From positions 62,001 through 126,000 of the forward strand of contig SADC01001113.1 of assembly GCA_004194705.1 (NCBI GenBank): a DNA stretch of 64,000 bases, given 5' to 3'. Below the pieces are notes generated by a model. The model worked only from the letters and a program-made list of their open reading frames with translations, was not told where the DNA came from and made no database searches. This DNA comes from Ditylenchus dipsaci (Eukaryota; Nematoda; Chromadorea; Rhabditida; Anguinidae). Both the position numbers and the translations under genes were made by a program. Of this stretch, positions 10,835 through 21,932 are shown one piece after another. How positions within the stretch are numbered: the first letter of the stretch is position 1; each line of letters starts with the position of its first letter.

Positions 10835-11911
10835 TATGACACATACAGCTTAAGTTCTCACAAAAAAATTTCAGATTTCGCAGAGTTGAATTTTACACCG
10901 GGCGCCCGGTTCGGCGCCCGGTGCCGATTTTTATACACTTCGGCGCCCTGTTCTGACACGTATTTTTAAGAAGCAAGAGCATTTTGACTAATGATAGCGA
11001 ATTGATTGACATGTCAAATATTTAAAATAAATAATTCGCATAGCTACTTTTCTTGTGTTTTTACTTGGCGCGCGGCGCCAATTTTTCACATTTTTCGTGC
11101 CGGCGCCAACTTTTTTGTCAATAGCGCCCGGCGCCGATTTTTCACATTTTTCGTGCCGGCGCCAACTTTTTTGTCAATAGCGCCCGCGCCGATTTTTCAC
11201 AAATAGGGCGCCGGCGCCGATTTTTTTGGCCGTGCAAGTATAGTCACCAGTTCAACCCGACCCGTGGACACCTCCGATTTTTCAATTTATTGCAAATTTT
11301 TTATTTCCCCATTCGACGTGAAATCGAAAAATAGACGTAGGTTAAAAAGGTCAGATTTTCAACTTTTCGTACATAAATTTGAGCACATGCTCGACAAAAG
11401 TCTAGACTTTTAGTCAAATACAAGGCGAATAATTAATAATAGTTTCCTCATATAAGAATGCGAAAATTCGTAATTTTTTAAGAGGCTTTATGTACCAAAC
11501 AAAAGCTCAGGATATACCCTTTCAACAAAATCAGGTGAAATTTTTAAAAGTCCGATTTTAGAAAATTACAAACCATTTTAAATTTGGAACATGTTTTTAT
11601 AGTCAAATTCGAGTAGTTTTTAATTTCCCGCAATTTTTTTTCTTCAAAAATCTAAAGTGAATGGCTTAAAAAACCGTGGCCTTTTCTCCGTGTAATGCAC
11701 GGGCATGCTCCTTTAAGCATTCTATAATAGCATTCATAGTCGTATTTTTAAATGAGTGCAATGCTGCATTTAATCTTTGCTGACACATCCTTGATTCATA
11801 ATAACTACAAATGGTAGCAAAAGCTATTATTTGTATGTTTACAGACATCGTATCATTATGTGTTCGTAAAATTTTCCACATACTTTTTTAATGTCAAAGA
11901 TCTGTTTAACC

Positions 11912-12578
11912 GGGAATGATAAGGACGTGCCATTTTAAATTGTGCAAATTCAATTCGTGCTTTTTTATTTTGTGTAAATTCATTTTGTGCCCTTTTAGTT
12001 TGTGCCCTTTTCAAATAATGCCAATACATTTAAATGTAAAGATCAGCCAAATCTAAAAACACACGTCAAAATCATTAAATCTTCCGTCAAATTTTTAAAA
12101 CTTTTCATTCTCGGCGTTAACTTTTCGATTTTCTCATTTTTTTGCACCAGCGTGTAGCTCCGAGTCTCTAGCTCCTAATGAGATATCAACTGGCTGAATA
12201 CAATATTGAAAAGTGGGAAAACAACTCATTTGAAAAAAATAGGTGTAGTTAAAAAAACACAATTATCCTAATTTTTCATATTGTATTCAGCCATTTGATA
12301 GCTCATTAGAAACTAGACTAAACTAAAAAAAAGAGATTCAGGGCTACATGCTGGTGCAAGAAAAAATAAAAAAATTGAAAAGTTGATACGGAGGACAAAA
12401 AGTTTTAATAATTTGACGGGATATTCAATGATTTTGACGGTCCTTATGAAAATCAGCCAAAACCGCAGCACAGCATGTATTCGGCACTATTTGAATTGAC
12501 ACAATTTGAAAAGGGCACAAACCAATAGAGCACAAATTGAAGTTGTATAATTCAAAATGGCACATCTTTCTCCTACCC
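11912..12578. mobile_element. Arrayed-TIR element (TTTTGTGCCC arrays), GAGGAGAA superfamily
   Basis: The tips GGGAATGATAAGGACGTGCC and, from the other end, GGGTAGGAGAAAGATGTGCC are inverted and continue as arrays of a TTGTGCCCTTTT-like unit. GTTTAACC flanks both sides exactly (11904-11911 and 12579-12586). The centre (12140-12350) is an imperfect hairpin containing GCTACACGCTGGTGC and its mirror, a core shared with other elements. No coding sequence is seen. Confidence 0.9.
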
Positions 12579-13069
12579 GTTTAACCACACCTTGTGAACA
12601 CCAAATGGTTTTTTCTTCACTTTAGATCTTATATAGACTTACATACTCAGATTTTCTTGTAAAATAAAAGTGATTTTAGTTGCTAAGATATTTTTTCTGA
12701 CCAAACTAACTCTGTGATTCTAGTTCCCAATCAAATGTACCCTAAAGTTTTACAATAAAGAAAACTATCAGACCTACTACACCTGCAAAATAACCCTGCA
12801 ATGAGAATAGCACCAATGCCAATTTATTTGGCGGTGCCCATTTAAATGCTGATTGTTACTTACACAATCCTAAGGTCATTATTATTTTGGCGAAGGTGAA
12901 TTTACCTGCTGACTATATTTTTATTGTGATATAAGATAGTGGAAGATGAGAATCAGGGACTGTTCCTTTCAAAATATTCCATTTTAAAAGCCGTACATTT
13001 TTGTGGTCTTTTTCGTGATCTTTTATATCAAGACTTTTTTTACAAAGAGTTTATAAAAATTGCATATAT

Positions 13070-13295
13070 TATGTTGTGTCACAAATACGTTCGTTTTTTT
13101 TCAATTTTCTTTTGTTGCATTGGGCTTTATTTCAAATTTTTTGACTATTTTTTAAAAGTTGACCTCTTATTTTGTAGCCAAGGTTTTCAGCTACAAAATG
13201 AGTCGTCCACTTTTAAAAAATTATCGGAATAATTTATATAAAAACCCAATGCCACAATAATTTATTAAAAAAAAACGAACGTATTTATGACACAA
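13070..13295. repeat. MITE-like hairpin with ATTTTGTAG core
   Basis: ATACGTTCGTTTTTTT at the left is mirrored near 13275 and the middle has ATTTTGTAGCCAAGG opposite CTACAAAATGAGTCGTCC. The same central hairpin occurs near 8355 and 57440 inside different outer arms. The DNA from 12587 to 13070 and from 13296 to 13650 shows nothing else I can name. Confidence 0.65.
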
Positions 13296-13660
13296 ATTTA
13301 TGCTTTAATTAAGTGGTGAATACAATTGGGGGAGTCGTAAAACACCTACCTCTCCAACCTAAAATAACAAATGTGAGGAATAATTGAATAAATTATTGTT
13401 TCCTCTCTTGTTTAAACCAGTTGAAAACATCAATTTTATTGGAACACACCAAACTATTGATTTATAAAAAAAACTCAAAAAGCTACAGTCAACTGTGTTA
13501 ACTGTAAAAGCAGATACCTGTTTTTCTAATTTTTCGCATAGTTGGTCGTCCCCCACAGTTGGTTGTGATAGTTAGGTACCTGTTATTTTTGTGGTTTATT
13601 GTAGCATTGCTCTTACCTTACTGCCCCTCCCCTTGTTAACTGTATCCCCCATAGTTGTGT

Positions 13661-16600
13661 ATGGCTCCTATGTATTCACCGCCATATTATAAAATAGTGT
13701 CCCCATACCATTCACTAGGTGGTCGGAGAGCCTGTTTGCGCCGTTGCAAGCACTGCTTGCATTCCAGCTTCTCATCCTGCTGTTCCATCCTGGCTGTCCT
13801 ACTCAAAGTGGGCGGCTGTTCAGCCGGTCTGTTTCTAGTGTTCATTTACATATTCTCCTCTTCCCCATCTAATGGCCCCACCACACACCATTCGACCCTG
13901 AGACCTACTACTACTGCTAAACATATGTCAGCAACAGGGACCATGCGCAAACGCATAGTACATTTGGACCTAAAGGTAATTATTAACGCCATGTTCGCTT
14001 AACATTACAGCTAGTTCACAAAATCTTGTCGTTTATCGTTCTTTTTGGGCCCGGCTTGGTTCTTACACGACTAGGTGAATTCGATATTTTAGCAAAAATA
14101 GCTTGCTTGTTATATGTGTTCGAAAATAGTTTATAAAATAATTAATTAATTCACAAAAATTTGTTACTTACGTTAATAATATGAAACATTTTCTATTATC
14201 AAAAAGACTAATCTAACAAAGAAATGTGTGTCATCTCCGGACATTCTCACATCTGTGCGTTAATTTAATTTTTTTTTTGAATTTATTAGAATATAGCTGA
14301 AAGTCAATTGACTAAGAAATTAACATTCATTAAAAATTAAGTCAATCGTAAGACGCATGAGTTAATGGATATCGGAATATTTTAATAAATAAATTAGAAA
14401 AAGGTCAAATCGACATAAATCTAGAGAATAATGAGTGGGTAAGAAGATTGGTCCATTTCAGACTGGGCCGAATTCAAACTGGGCATTCAAGGCAAAAAAT
14501 AATAAAATAAATTAGGCTAAATTCAAATAGGGCCAATTTCAAATTAGGCCATGATTTGGAGTGAAAGATCAGTAAAAAAATGGTCGACAAGTTGGCCCAG
14601 TTTGCATTGGCCTAATTTGAAATTAGCCCATTATGAAATGGTCCAATTTTCTCCTCCTCAGCAAATTAGAATAATGGCTGAATTCTAGCAACTAATTTTC
14701 AAAATTGAATTTTTTAACTTGTTTCATTGAAATGGATTTGGATTTCATACTTCTAATCAACCATCGAACTTTACTAAATAATTTCAAAAGTTAAAATATT
14801 TTCAAGTTTAAACAAAGTAAAGTTGTGGTTCAGATTTCTCCATTCTTCCTTAAGCTTTTAAAACTATTATGAGTTGAGATTCAGAGCTACATTTTGGTAT
14901 TTCAAGGACCTCACTTGTTGATGCAAATGAGAATTTGACAAATTCAAGTGCGCGCGGGACACTTCTCTTTCGTCTCTCACTCTACTCTTTTGAGTCGCTC
15001 CAAATAACTCCAAAAAGTAGAGTGCGAGACGAAAGAAAATTGTCCCGCGCGCATTTGAATTAGTCAAATTTTCATTTGCATCAACAAGTATGGTCCTTTA
15101 AAATGATTTTGTCGAAAGGTTCAAATTGAAAACACCCCTTAAATTATGTGTTTATCCCCTCAAATTTTCAAAACTCGTTGTTCTTGGGAGGCTTTGAACA
15201 GTTTTGTATTGTTTTTGTTCCATCGTGTAGCCCTACGAGTCTAGTTTCTGATGAGGTATCAACTACCTCGACACGATGTAAAAAATGGTACAACCATTGG
15301 TTTTGAAAAAAGTAGTATATTTACAAAAACCAAATTTTCCCAAAAATTTTTAGATCACACCAAGTCAGTTGATAGCTTATCAGAAACTAGAATCGCAGGG
15401 CCACACACTGGTACAAAAAAAATTAAAACTGTCGAGGGCCTCGCAAGAACAAGAATTTTTAAAAATTAGAGGGGATAAACACATAACTTAAAGGGGCATG
15501 CCCACGCCAATAAGTTTCGGTGCGTTGACGTTTCTCCGACTTTACGCAAATGCGTATTTTCGGAGAAACGTTTCTCCGACTTTACGCATTTGCGTATTTT
15601 CGGAGAAACGTTCAAAAACAACAGGGGGACCAAGGCAGTTTTTTTACGTTTTTTTCGAAAATTTTTAGATTGTGTCCGAACCATCTCAAACCACCCACAA
15701 TCACCCCAAACACCGAAATCGTATTGTATCAAATCAGTATTGATACAACTTTTGGGTTTTACCTGCCTGCCTTCGGCAGGCACCCTAATTCAATAGGAAG
15801 CCCCTTTGGGGTACATGGTCCGGGATAAGGGCTGACCCTTCAAAATGCTTAAAACCTGTTTTTGAAACAATTGGCTGTGTGATAGGATGTGTGACTCATG
15901 TGATAGGCTGCGTGACTTTTGTAAAATCAATCTAAAAATTTTCGAAAAAAACGTAAAAAAACTGCCTTGGTCCCCCCTGTTGTTTTTGAACGTTTCTCCG
16001 AAAATACGCAAATGCGTAAAGTCGGAGAAACGTCCCTTTACCTAAGTTTCATTTCAAATGTTTGAATTCCCGGGCACCAGTTTTTCAGATGAAGACAAAA
16101 TAAATTTATCAAGGAGTGTTTTCACTTACAGCCTTTGTCGAAATAAGGTAAAATATTCAATTTCAAAATTTGGTCGCTAGACTTCATTTACAGCCATTAG
16201 AAAATTGTAAAAAATTTAGGACGCTAATATACCCAGGGTTTCCAATTTTTGTGTGACAGTGACACTGACGTCATTATAGTCAATGTGTCACTGACACTTC
16301 AATGTAATTGTCAGTGACACTGTTATTTTGAAAAACGCATTTTTAAAATGACAGTGACCTTAGATGTCGCTGTCATTGTCATTATTGGAAAACCTGAATA
16401 TACCCCTCTCAAAAAAGCAGTGTAATTTACCCTCCTCAATAATTTTTAGAGGGTACCTAAAACCACCATTTTTGAAAAAAAAAGTTGTGCAAAAATCCTT
16501 GTGAATAATGAGCCATATCCCTTAATGGGTGAGTTTTTTGCCTTGGTCCTCCCTGTTGGCCAAAGCTCAAGTAAAAGTAGGCCAGCGTATGTTACGACGA

Positions 16601-17295
16601 ACTTAAACATGAGTCTAAAATACGTTTGAGTCTGAACTAACATACGCTGGTCAACCCTTGCCTAAGTCTAAAGCCTAAAAACCACAAAAAAACAACAGGG
16701 GGGACCAAAGCAAATCCCTCCCCCCCCATTGAGGATAGAACCGAATAGGGGTAGACCCTGAGCCTAAACCTAAGTTTGTGGGCCTGAGCCAAAATTATTG
16801 GTGGGGTATATTACACTAGCATTTTTTGGTGAAGGTATAATACACTACCGCCGAAATGAATCACTCCACCCACTTCCAATAACATCAAAATTAAGGGAGC
16901 ACCACCCAAGCCAGAATACTACAAGGAGTTGTTCGGTCTGTTCCAGCAACTGAAACTAACAGGAGTGTTGATTGAGTACGAAGACATGTTTCCCTACAGT
17001 GGCCGTCTGGCTAGTTTAAGTGGTCCTCTGGCTTATGAACCAATCACCATCCAGTACATCAACACTGTAAGGGGCTATTGACCAGTTCTATGAATACTAC
17101 TCAATGATTTGGTTGTAGTTAGCGGCAGAACATAACCTGGAAGTGATCCCCTTCATCCAAACATTCGGCCACATGGAGTTTGTGCTCAAGCAAGAAGGCC
17201 CGTTCACTGATCTGAGGGAGGTGCCTGAGCGAGCAGACACCATTTGCCCTTCTGATCATCGCTCCCTCAAACTTATCAAAGAGATGTTGACACAG
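13661..17295 (+). CDS. Hexosaminidase D-like glycosidase, 5' three exons only
   Basis: Exons at 13661-13975, 16896-17066 and 17119-17295 join in phase 0. Hexosaminidase D belongs to GH20 and removes terminal N-acetylhexosamines. Exon 1 starts [15 protein letters not shown], has a hydrophobic stretch near residues 58-70 suggesting a type II membrane anchor, then a Thr/Ser-rich stalk, and ends RIVHLDLK. Exon 2 continues [14 protein letters not shown] and includes [12 protein letters not shown]. Exon 3 has [20 protein letters not shown]. These are the barrel-start motifs of the family. The exon with the catalytic Asp-Glu pair is not found before 25 kb; after exon 3 comes a GTTATTAG donor and then repeats. 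The gene is either stretched by a long intron beyond recognition or broken. Intron 1 is 2.9 kb of insertions; intron 2 is 52 nt. Confidence 0.82.
14441..14661. mobile_element. Arrayed-TIR element (TTTCAAATTRGGCC arrays) in the hexosaminidase intron
   Basis: The tip GTAAGAAGATTGGTCCATTT at the left is opposed by AAATGGTCCAATTTTCTCCTCC at the right, with arrays of a TTCAAATTAGGCC-type unit between. The tip resembles those of the elements at 11912, 24959 and 28941. AGAATAATG is just outside the left end and again about 10 bp beyond the right tip, a possible displaced target duplication. Confidence 0.7.
14902..15105. mobile_element. MITE with GCGCGGGACACTTCTCTTTC core
   Basis: AAGGACCTCACTTGTTGATGC and its complement bound inverted arms containing GCGCGGGACACTTCTC and TTTCGTCTCTCACTC. 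A nearly identical copy with TTAA duplication is at 27705-27905, and the same core with other termini is at 23329, 58310 and 61905. Confidence 0.8.
15135..15497. repeat. MITE with GCTACACG-type core
   Basis: CCCCTTAAATTATGTGTTTA at the left is mirrored by TAAACACATAACTTAAAGGGG at the right. The centre holds CATCGTGTAGCCC, GAGTCTAGTTTCTGATGAG and their mirrors, closely similar to the centre of the arrayed element at 11912-12578. Confidence 0.7.
15488..16037. mobile_element. MITE with GTTTCTCCGACTTTACGC arms
   Basis: Inverted arms carry ACGTTTCTCCGACTTTACGC and CGGAGAAACGTTC, then CAACAGGGGGGACCAAGGCA, which is repeated at both inner edges. TTAA plus AGGGGCATGCCC starts the left side; the right end is simpler. 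The middle has CCTGCCTGCCTTCGGCAGGC followed by AATTCAATAGGAAGCCCC, a segment repeated at 29770-29890. Confidence 0.65.
16234..16396. mobile_element. Small hAT-like MITE with CAGTGACA arrays
   Basis: Ends CAGGGTTTCCAAT and ATTGGAAAACCTG are inverted, and AATATACC is present exactly outside both (16226-16233 and 16397-16404). An 8-bp duplication with a CAG tip is the hAT signature. Subterminally, short repeats of GTGACACTGACA occur on both sides, so the arrayed-end design also appears in a 163-bp element. Confidence 0.88.
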
Positions 17296-17552
17296 GTTAT
17301 TAGATTACCGTACTTCCTCTAATAGAAGACCCGGCCGGTGTTATATTTTTCAACCTCCCCAGGGGGTGATATATTAAAAGGGCGGTCTTGTATATTTAAA
17401 CCGAGTCGCGCCGAAGGCGCCGGAGAAAATTAAAAGAACTGTAGTGAGCAAAACATTGACATTTAAAACATAGGTTTTAAAAAGCAGCAAAACAACAAGT
17501 AGTAAGTCTACAGACAAGGACACTGTTCGAACTGTCCCCTGCGAACCCCCTA

Positions 17553-17727
17553 CAGTCGACTTTCGATTTAACATACACCCTGGGGACCGACCCAGCCGTA
17601 CGTTAAATCGGGGGGGGGGGGGGGGGAGGTAACTTGACGGAGTTTAATATTGAAGGGTTTGGAGTTTATTATTATTAAATCGAGGGTGTATGTTAAATCG
17701 ACCGCATGTTAAATCGAGAGTCGACTG
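17553..17727. mobile_element. pogo-like MITE with TA duplication
   Basis: CAGTCGACTTTCGATTTAAC and its complement form the ends, each bordered by TA. The word GTTAAATCGA recurs internally, so the ends themselves are small arrays of the terminal word. A G-homopolymer of about 16 bases lies within. Just before it, at 17314, is one end of a TACCGTACTTCCTC-family repeat. Confidence 0.78.
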
Positions 17728-17790
17728 TATTTTTAAAATCCCTCTTGACATTTTTCATGTTTTGCGATGCGCGGAAAACGAAAAACATGC

Positions 17791-17950
17791 GTATAGCCAC
17801 CTCTGGGTTCAACTACAAAAACTTCATCTTTTGGATGCCTTGGTCCTCCAATATGATTTTTTTACAACTTGGAATATTATAAAAATGAGCTTGAGAGACC
17901 AAGGCATACAAAAAGGAAATTTTCTTAGTTAAACCCAGGGATGGCTACAC
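17791..17950. mobile_element. MITE with GTATAGCCACC ends
   Basis: GTATAGCCACCTCTGGGTTC and the near complement CCCAGGGATGGCTACAC bound a 160-bp inverted repeat whose centre includes CCTTGGTCCTCC and its mirror GGACCAAGGC. It directly abuts the arrayed element at 17952. Confidence 0.75.
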
Positions 17951-17951
17951 C

Positions 17952-19058
17952 GTTGTGGGACATTTCCGAGTCGCCGTTTCCGAGTCGGCCGTTTCCGAGT
18001 CGGCCGTTTCCGAGTCGGCTGTTTCCGAGTCGGCCGTTTCCGAGTCGGCCGTTTCCGAGTCGGCTATTTCCGAGTCGGCCATTTCCGAGTCTAGCACAAA
18101 AACATTAGCAGCTTAGTTCATTTGTTCACGTTTTTTTCTTGTTTTATATACAATTTTAATATCAAAATGATCTTCATTCTGTTAGATATACAACAGCGCC
18201 ATCAGCGCATGGTTTAACCATTAAATCGGCTGAGTTTTAGTCTAAAAGACTACTTGAAACCTGCTTTTTGTCTGAAAATTTATCATTTTTGGGCTTTACC
18301 TTCATTGGTTTCATTGAAATTTTCTGACTTTTATCAAAACCGCACACCTTTTGTTTCATAGCATGTAACCGAGAGTCCAGACTTTCATAACGGCTATCAT
18401 ATGAAGAAAAAGGTATCACTTATCAGAGATAAAATTCAAAAAAATGTCCGAGTGCGTGACATCCTATCCTTCAGACATACTTTTTTGCTGCTGATTCAAA
18501 CTTTCGATATCTACCTAGCTTTCTGAGGTAAATTTGGTATGAAAATATTGCTATTTGATTCCTCACGGAATTCTGACTCTGAAAAGTTGCCATCCCCTTT
18601 TGAGAACTAAAGCGATATAAAACTAAGTAATATTATTGGATGATTTCCATTATTTTGATCGTCATTTGCTTGAAGTCGGAGAATTAAAGTATTTTCTGGC
18701 AGTTTAACAGAGTTGGTCGTGCTTGCAATTGATTCCTTAACAGTTTTGGGCTCTAGCAGTAAGTGAACTACCCAAAAGTAGAGTTTAAAAAATGTGCACC
18801 TACTGGGATTCGAACTTGAGTGTTCGAAATATTCGCATTGGGATGTGCAACCTTCGTTTAAACTTCAGCCATCGAAGGGGAAAAAGGAATTTTTGCTTAG
18901 GTTTATTCAAATTTTCTCCAGAAAAGGATTTGGTTAATTTCAAACATAGACTCGGAAATGGCCGACTCGGAAATAGCCGACTCGGAAACGGCCAACTCGG
19001 AAACGTCTGACTCGGAAACGGCCAACTCGGAAACGGCGACTCGGAAATGTCCCACAAC
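17952..19058. mobile_element. Arrayed-TIR element (GGCCGTTTCCGAGTC arrays)
   Basis: GTTGTGGGACATTTCCGAGT at the left is mirrored exactly at the right. Between lie arrays of a 15-bp GGCCGTTTCCGAGTC unit (about 17966-18093 and 18950-19048, inverted). The 850-bp centre is unique here, with no recognised gene. The right end lies within one base of the point where a pogo-like transposase frame breaks off, so this element or its relatives truncated that gene. ACCGTT is found near both tips, but there is no clean 8-bp duplication. Confidence 0.8.
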
Positions 19059-19329
19059 CGTTTGTGCTTCTCACAGCTTTGAACCACCGCAGAACTGCTT
19101 CCTCTAGATCGTTGTGCTTTGGTGTTTTGAGATGCACTCGCTTGGCTTTGTTACCTTCATCGATCGCTTCGAGAATTGTTTTTCTTTCACTCAGAATGTT
19201 TCGGATAGAAGACGCAGGAAGACTAAATTGCTTACTAAGTTCATCTGATTTCTTGCCCACAGAAGCATCAATGATTTGCTTCTTCAGCTCCAGAGAAATG
19301 ACACGTCTTTTCTTGCTTGGAGTAGCCAT
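19059..19329 (-). pseudogene. pogo/CENP-B-like transposase, N-terminal fragment
   Basis: The frame opens MATPSKKRRVISLELKKQI and continues with a Psq-type helix-turn-helix (about residues 11-56, with ASVGKKSDELSKQF and LPASSIRNILSERK). A second, CENP-B-type DNA-binding domain then begins at about residue 76 (LEEAVLRWFKAVRSTN). There the arrayed element cuts in and the frame becomes translated repeat. The DDE catalytic part is absent from both sides. Such proteins bind and move pogo-type transposons, and pogo-type MITE ends are common in this window, but this copy cannot be active. Confidence 0.75.
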
Positions 19330-19359
19330 AATTTCTGCTATAAAAACAAAAGGTCAACA

Positions 19360-20076
19360 GCAACAAAAACAATAGTTGAAGTGCCGTTGAAACAATAGTT
19401 GAAGTGAATAGTTGAAGTGCCGTTTAAGTTGAAGTGCCGGGACCTCAAATGACGACCATCCTAATTTAGGTCATATTTTTGCAATCAAGCATTTGTTTAA
19501 ATTATGCTATGTAGCTGATATTCTGAAGAAATTTTAGCTTCTGGATGAGACGAGAAAAAATAACACGTAAATGGGCATTTTCATTTTGAAAAATCAAAAG
19601 TTTAAAAAACGTTGCTAAGTGGCAGTACACCATGTGCCTTTTTGTTGACTGGTACTCTTACTTAATATTGTTTGCCTGTTTGATAAAATGAAATAAAATA
19701 CAGGAAATTCTGAAGATGGAAAGTTTCTTTAAAGAAAACTGCCAATATGAAGCTTATCAGACATGCAATATGGTTTTGTTTGACACCAAAATAAGACATT
19801 TATTTGTTTTTATGAAGTAAATCGCGCCAGGCTTTTAGTTTGTTTCCTATTTTTAACCAGTCCCCTTTGTACTACATCACTTTTTGCAAATTTTAATGGA
19901 AAAGAAGCGTTAAATGCAAACTTTTTAGCAAACAAACAACAGCCTGTTGTGTCTGAAGTAACTTGACCTGGCACCCTTCCCAACTCATTTCACTAATTAA
20001 TAATCCATTTGTCTAACATTTACAGCGTGCAATTAGTCAAAATCGTCCCTCCAGCCATTGCTGATGTTAGAATGTT
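19360..20076. other. No gene seen; short TTGAAGTGCCG repeats at the start
   Basis: Bases 19375-19430 have three copies of a TAGTTGAAGTGCCG word, possibly the terminal repeat of the pogo-like element. The rest is AT-rich with no convincing exon, RNA gene or repeat symmetry that I can see. Confidence 0.4.
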
Positions 20077-20312
20077 TACCATATTTCCTCTAATAAGCGC
20101 CCACCCCCAACTTTGAACACCTATATCTCAGACGAGAGAGAAAATTTTGCAATGCTGTTTAGTGCATTTTTTAAATCCCACGAGCTCTACCGATTCCACT
20201 TTTTACATTTTGAAATTTCACCCAAAAATCTTGAGATCGAGCTCAAAATTTTCAGACTTTTGGAGGTTTGAAAAATAAGCGCCCATGGGCTCTTATTAGA
20301 GGAAATACGGTA
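20077..20312. mobile_element. TACCGTATTTCCTC-family MITE
   Basis: ACCATATTTCCTCTAATAAG and the complement of ACCGTATTTCCTCTAATAAG bound the element, with GCGCCCA repeats next to both ends. The inner part contains CCACGAGCTCTACCGATTCC, which is nearly identical in the copy at 54019-54269 and similar near 28035. Confidence 0.8.
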
Positions 20313-21313
20313 GGACAGCTTTGTAGGTTTAGTACTAGCGAAAATATAAAAACTGCACGAAAAGTCGGGCTTTAGTGCCTTTTAATTTAAAATGTTTCCT
20401 AAACAACATTAATTAATTACTAGTCAGTAAAAATATTTTATTTTAACACTCTAAAGACGGCTGTTTTTGAGGCCGGAGAAACTTGAATAATCGTGTTTCA
20501 AATAATTTTTCTTGCAATTCTTTGATATTTCAGTTTTGTCCACGGACTAATAAAAATTTGCGGTATCGCGTATACGCGGAAAATCCAAGGGAAACCGGTA
20601 TCACGGATTTCCCCATTTTTAAATTCCCGCCTAACAAATTTGCGTAAAAGTTCAGTTTTAGTTGACCTATGCCAATTCTGAGGCCAGATTGGTGCTCAGC
20701 GTCATAGTGACCGCGTATCTCAGAATTTGGACGGCGTCCCGTCCTCGTCCTACACGTTTTTGGCCGGCCGTCCAACCGGTCGTCTGAAATTTTTTTCTTA
20801 CAGCCGGCCGTCGGCCGGCCATCCAATATTTTGCCGTCTTGCTGAAATTTTCGCCGGCCGTCCACCGGCCGTCTGCTATAAATTTTTTCATGCCGGCCGT
20901 CCACCGCCCGGCCAAAACAGTAAAAAACACATCGAATTTTAATTTTTAAACCAAATTTTTTGCTTTTACTGATTTTTAGTTAAAAAATAAGTCTTAATTT
21001 GAAAAAAATACAGCAATGGCTCTATTCACCTTTACAGGGCATCATTTTTAGCTTGGTCTCTCCTGTTGTTCTTCATTCAAAAAGTGCGTTAGTCCCCTGT
21101 CTATTATGGTTATTCTGACACTGTGCTTATGCAGATTATGGTGATTATAGTTAAGATGGCCACCTTCAAAAAAAACAGGTGGGACCAAGGCATTTTTGAA
21201 GAAAATACCACAAGGGGACCAAGCTAAAAATATTGCTCCGTAAAGGTGAATAGGGCCAGCATTTCAATACACCGATTACAAAAATATATTTTGAGTTGTA
21301 TTTTGAAAGGACG

Positions 21314-21710
21314 ATACGTAAAAATGCCACGTTTTGGAGAAAAAGTGCCACGTTTTTGTGAAAAAGTGCCACGTTTTTTCGATTCTAGTCAAGAAGGCGA
21401 AAAAGTTCCACGTTTTAGTGAAAATCTGCCACGTTTTCTGACAATAAGGTTCCTTAGACAAATCAATTATTTACACCTGAAATTTTGAAGATTACCATTA
21501 GCTTGCTATTGATATGTCCTTAGGAACAAAGCAACCAATAAAACCATGCATATCTGTGCAAAACTAGGCAAATTTGAAAAAAAAACGTGGCACTTTTTCA
21601 CAAAAACGTGGCACTTTTTCGCCTTCTTGACTAGAATCGAAAAAACGTGGCACTTTTTGACAAAAACGTGGCACTTTTTCTCCAGAACGTGGCATATTTC
21701 CGTTTTATCC
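21314..21710. mobile_element. Arrayed-TIR element (AAAGTGCCACGTTTT arrays)
   Basis: AAAAAGTGCCACGTTTT-type units in the left third are mirrored in the right third, with GATTCTAGTCAAGAAGGCG inverted inside each array. TATTTTGAAAGGACG, 15 bp, is directly repeated outside both ends (21299-21313 and 21711-21725), longer than the duplications of other elements. A diverged relative with GGGGCACTTTTTCGC units is near 32850-32980. Confidence 0.8.
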
Positions 21711-21745
21711 TATTTTGAAAGGACGGATGCTGCAGCATAGTAGTA

Positions 21746-21932
21746 CAGTCGAACCTCGATTTAATGGCACCCCGATTTAGTGGCACCCTCGATTTAGTGG
21801 CACCCTGAGAGCGATTTGGTTGGCCAGAGTTGGCCAAACTTGACCAAAGTTTACCTCCGATTTAGTGGCACCTCGATTTAGTGGCACCTAAGGCTTGGTC
21901 CCTAGGGGTGCCACTAAATCGAGGTTTGACTG
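21746..21932. mobile_element. pogo-like MITE with TA duplication
   Basis: CAGTCGAACCTCGATTTAAT and its complement are bordered by TA. Internally the word GATTTAGTGGCACC is repeated five times in two orientations, making the whole element an array of its own end. Confidence 0.82.

Larger units (their letters stand above)
8712..11716. mobile_element. 3-kb TTAA-bounded composite with GC-rich arrays
   Basis: TTAA plus AGGAGCATGCCCGTGCG at the left is mirrored at the right. Inside, blocks of GGCGCCGGCGCC-like repeats (8940-9060, 9170-9310, 9380-9500, 10895-10950 and 11065-11235) form another pair of GC-rich inverted arrays, and two further elements are nested between them. No gene is recognised in it. 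Confidence 0.6.

Noticed and set aside
14867..15067. Frames across the GCGCGGGACACTTCTC MITEs that recur at 27739-28170
   Set aside because: The reading frame is conserved only because the MITE is repeated; both strands are equally open.
18790..18830. tRNA-like word GGGATTCGAACTTGAG
   Set aside because: It resembles an inverted B box but lacks any other tRNA feature and lies within an arrayed element.
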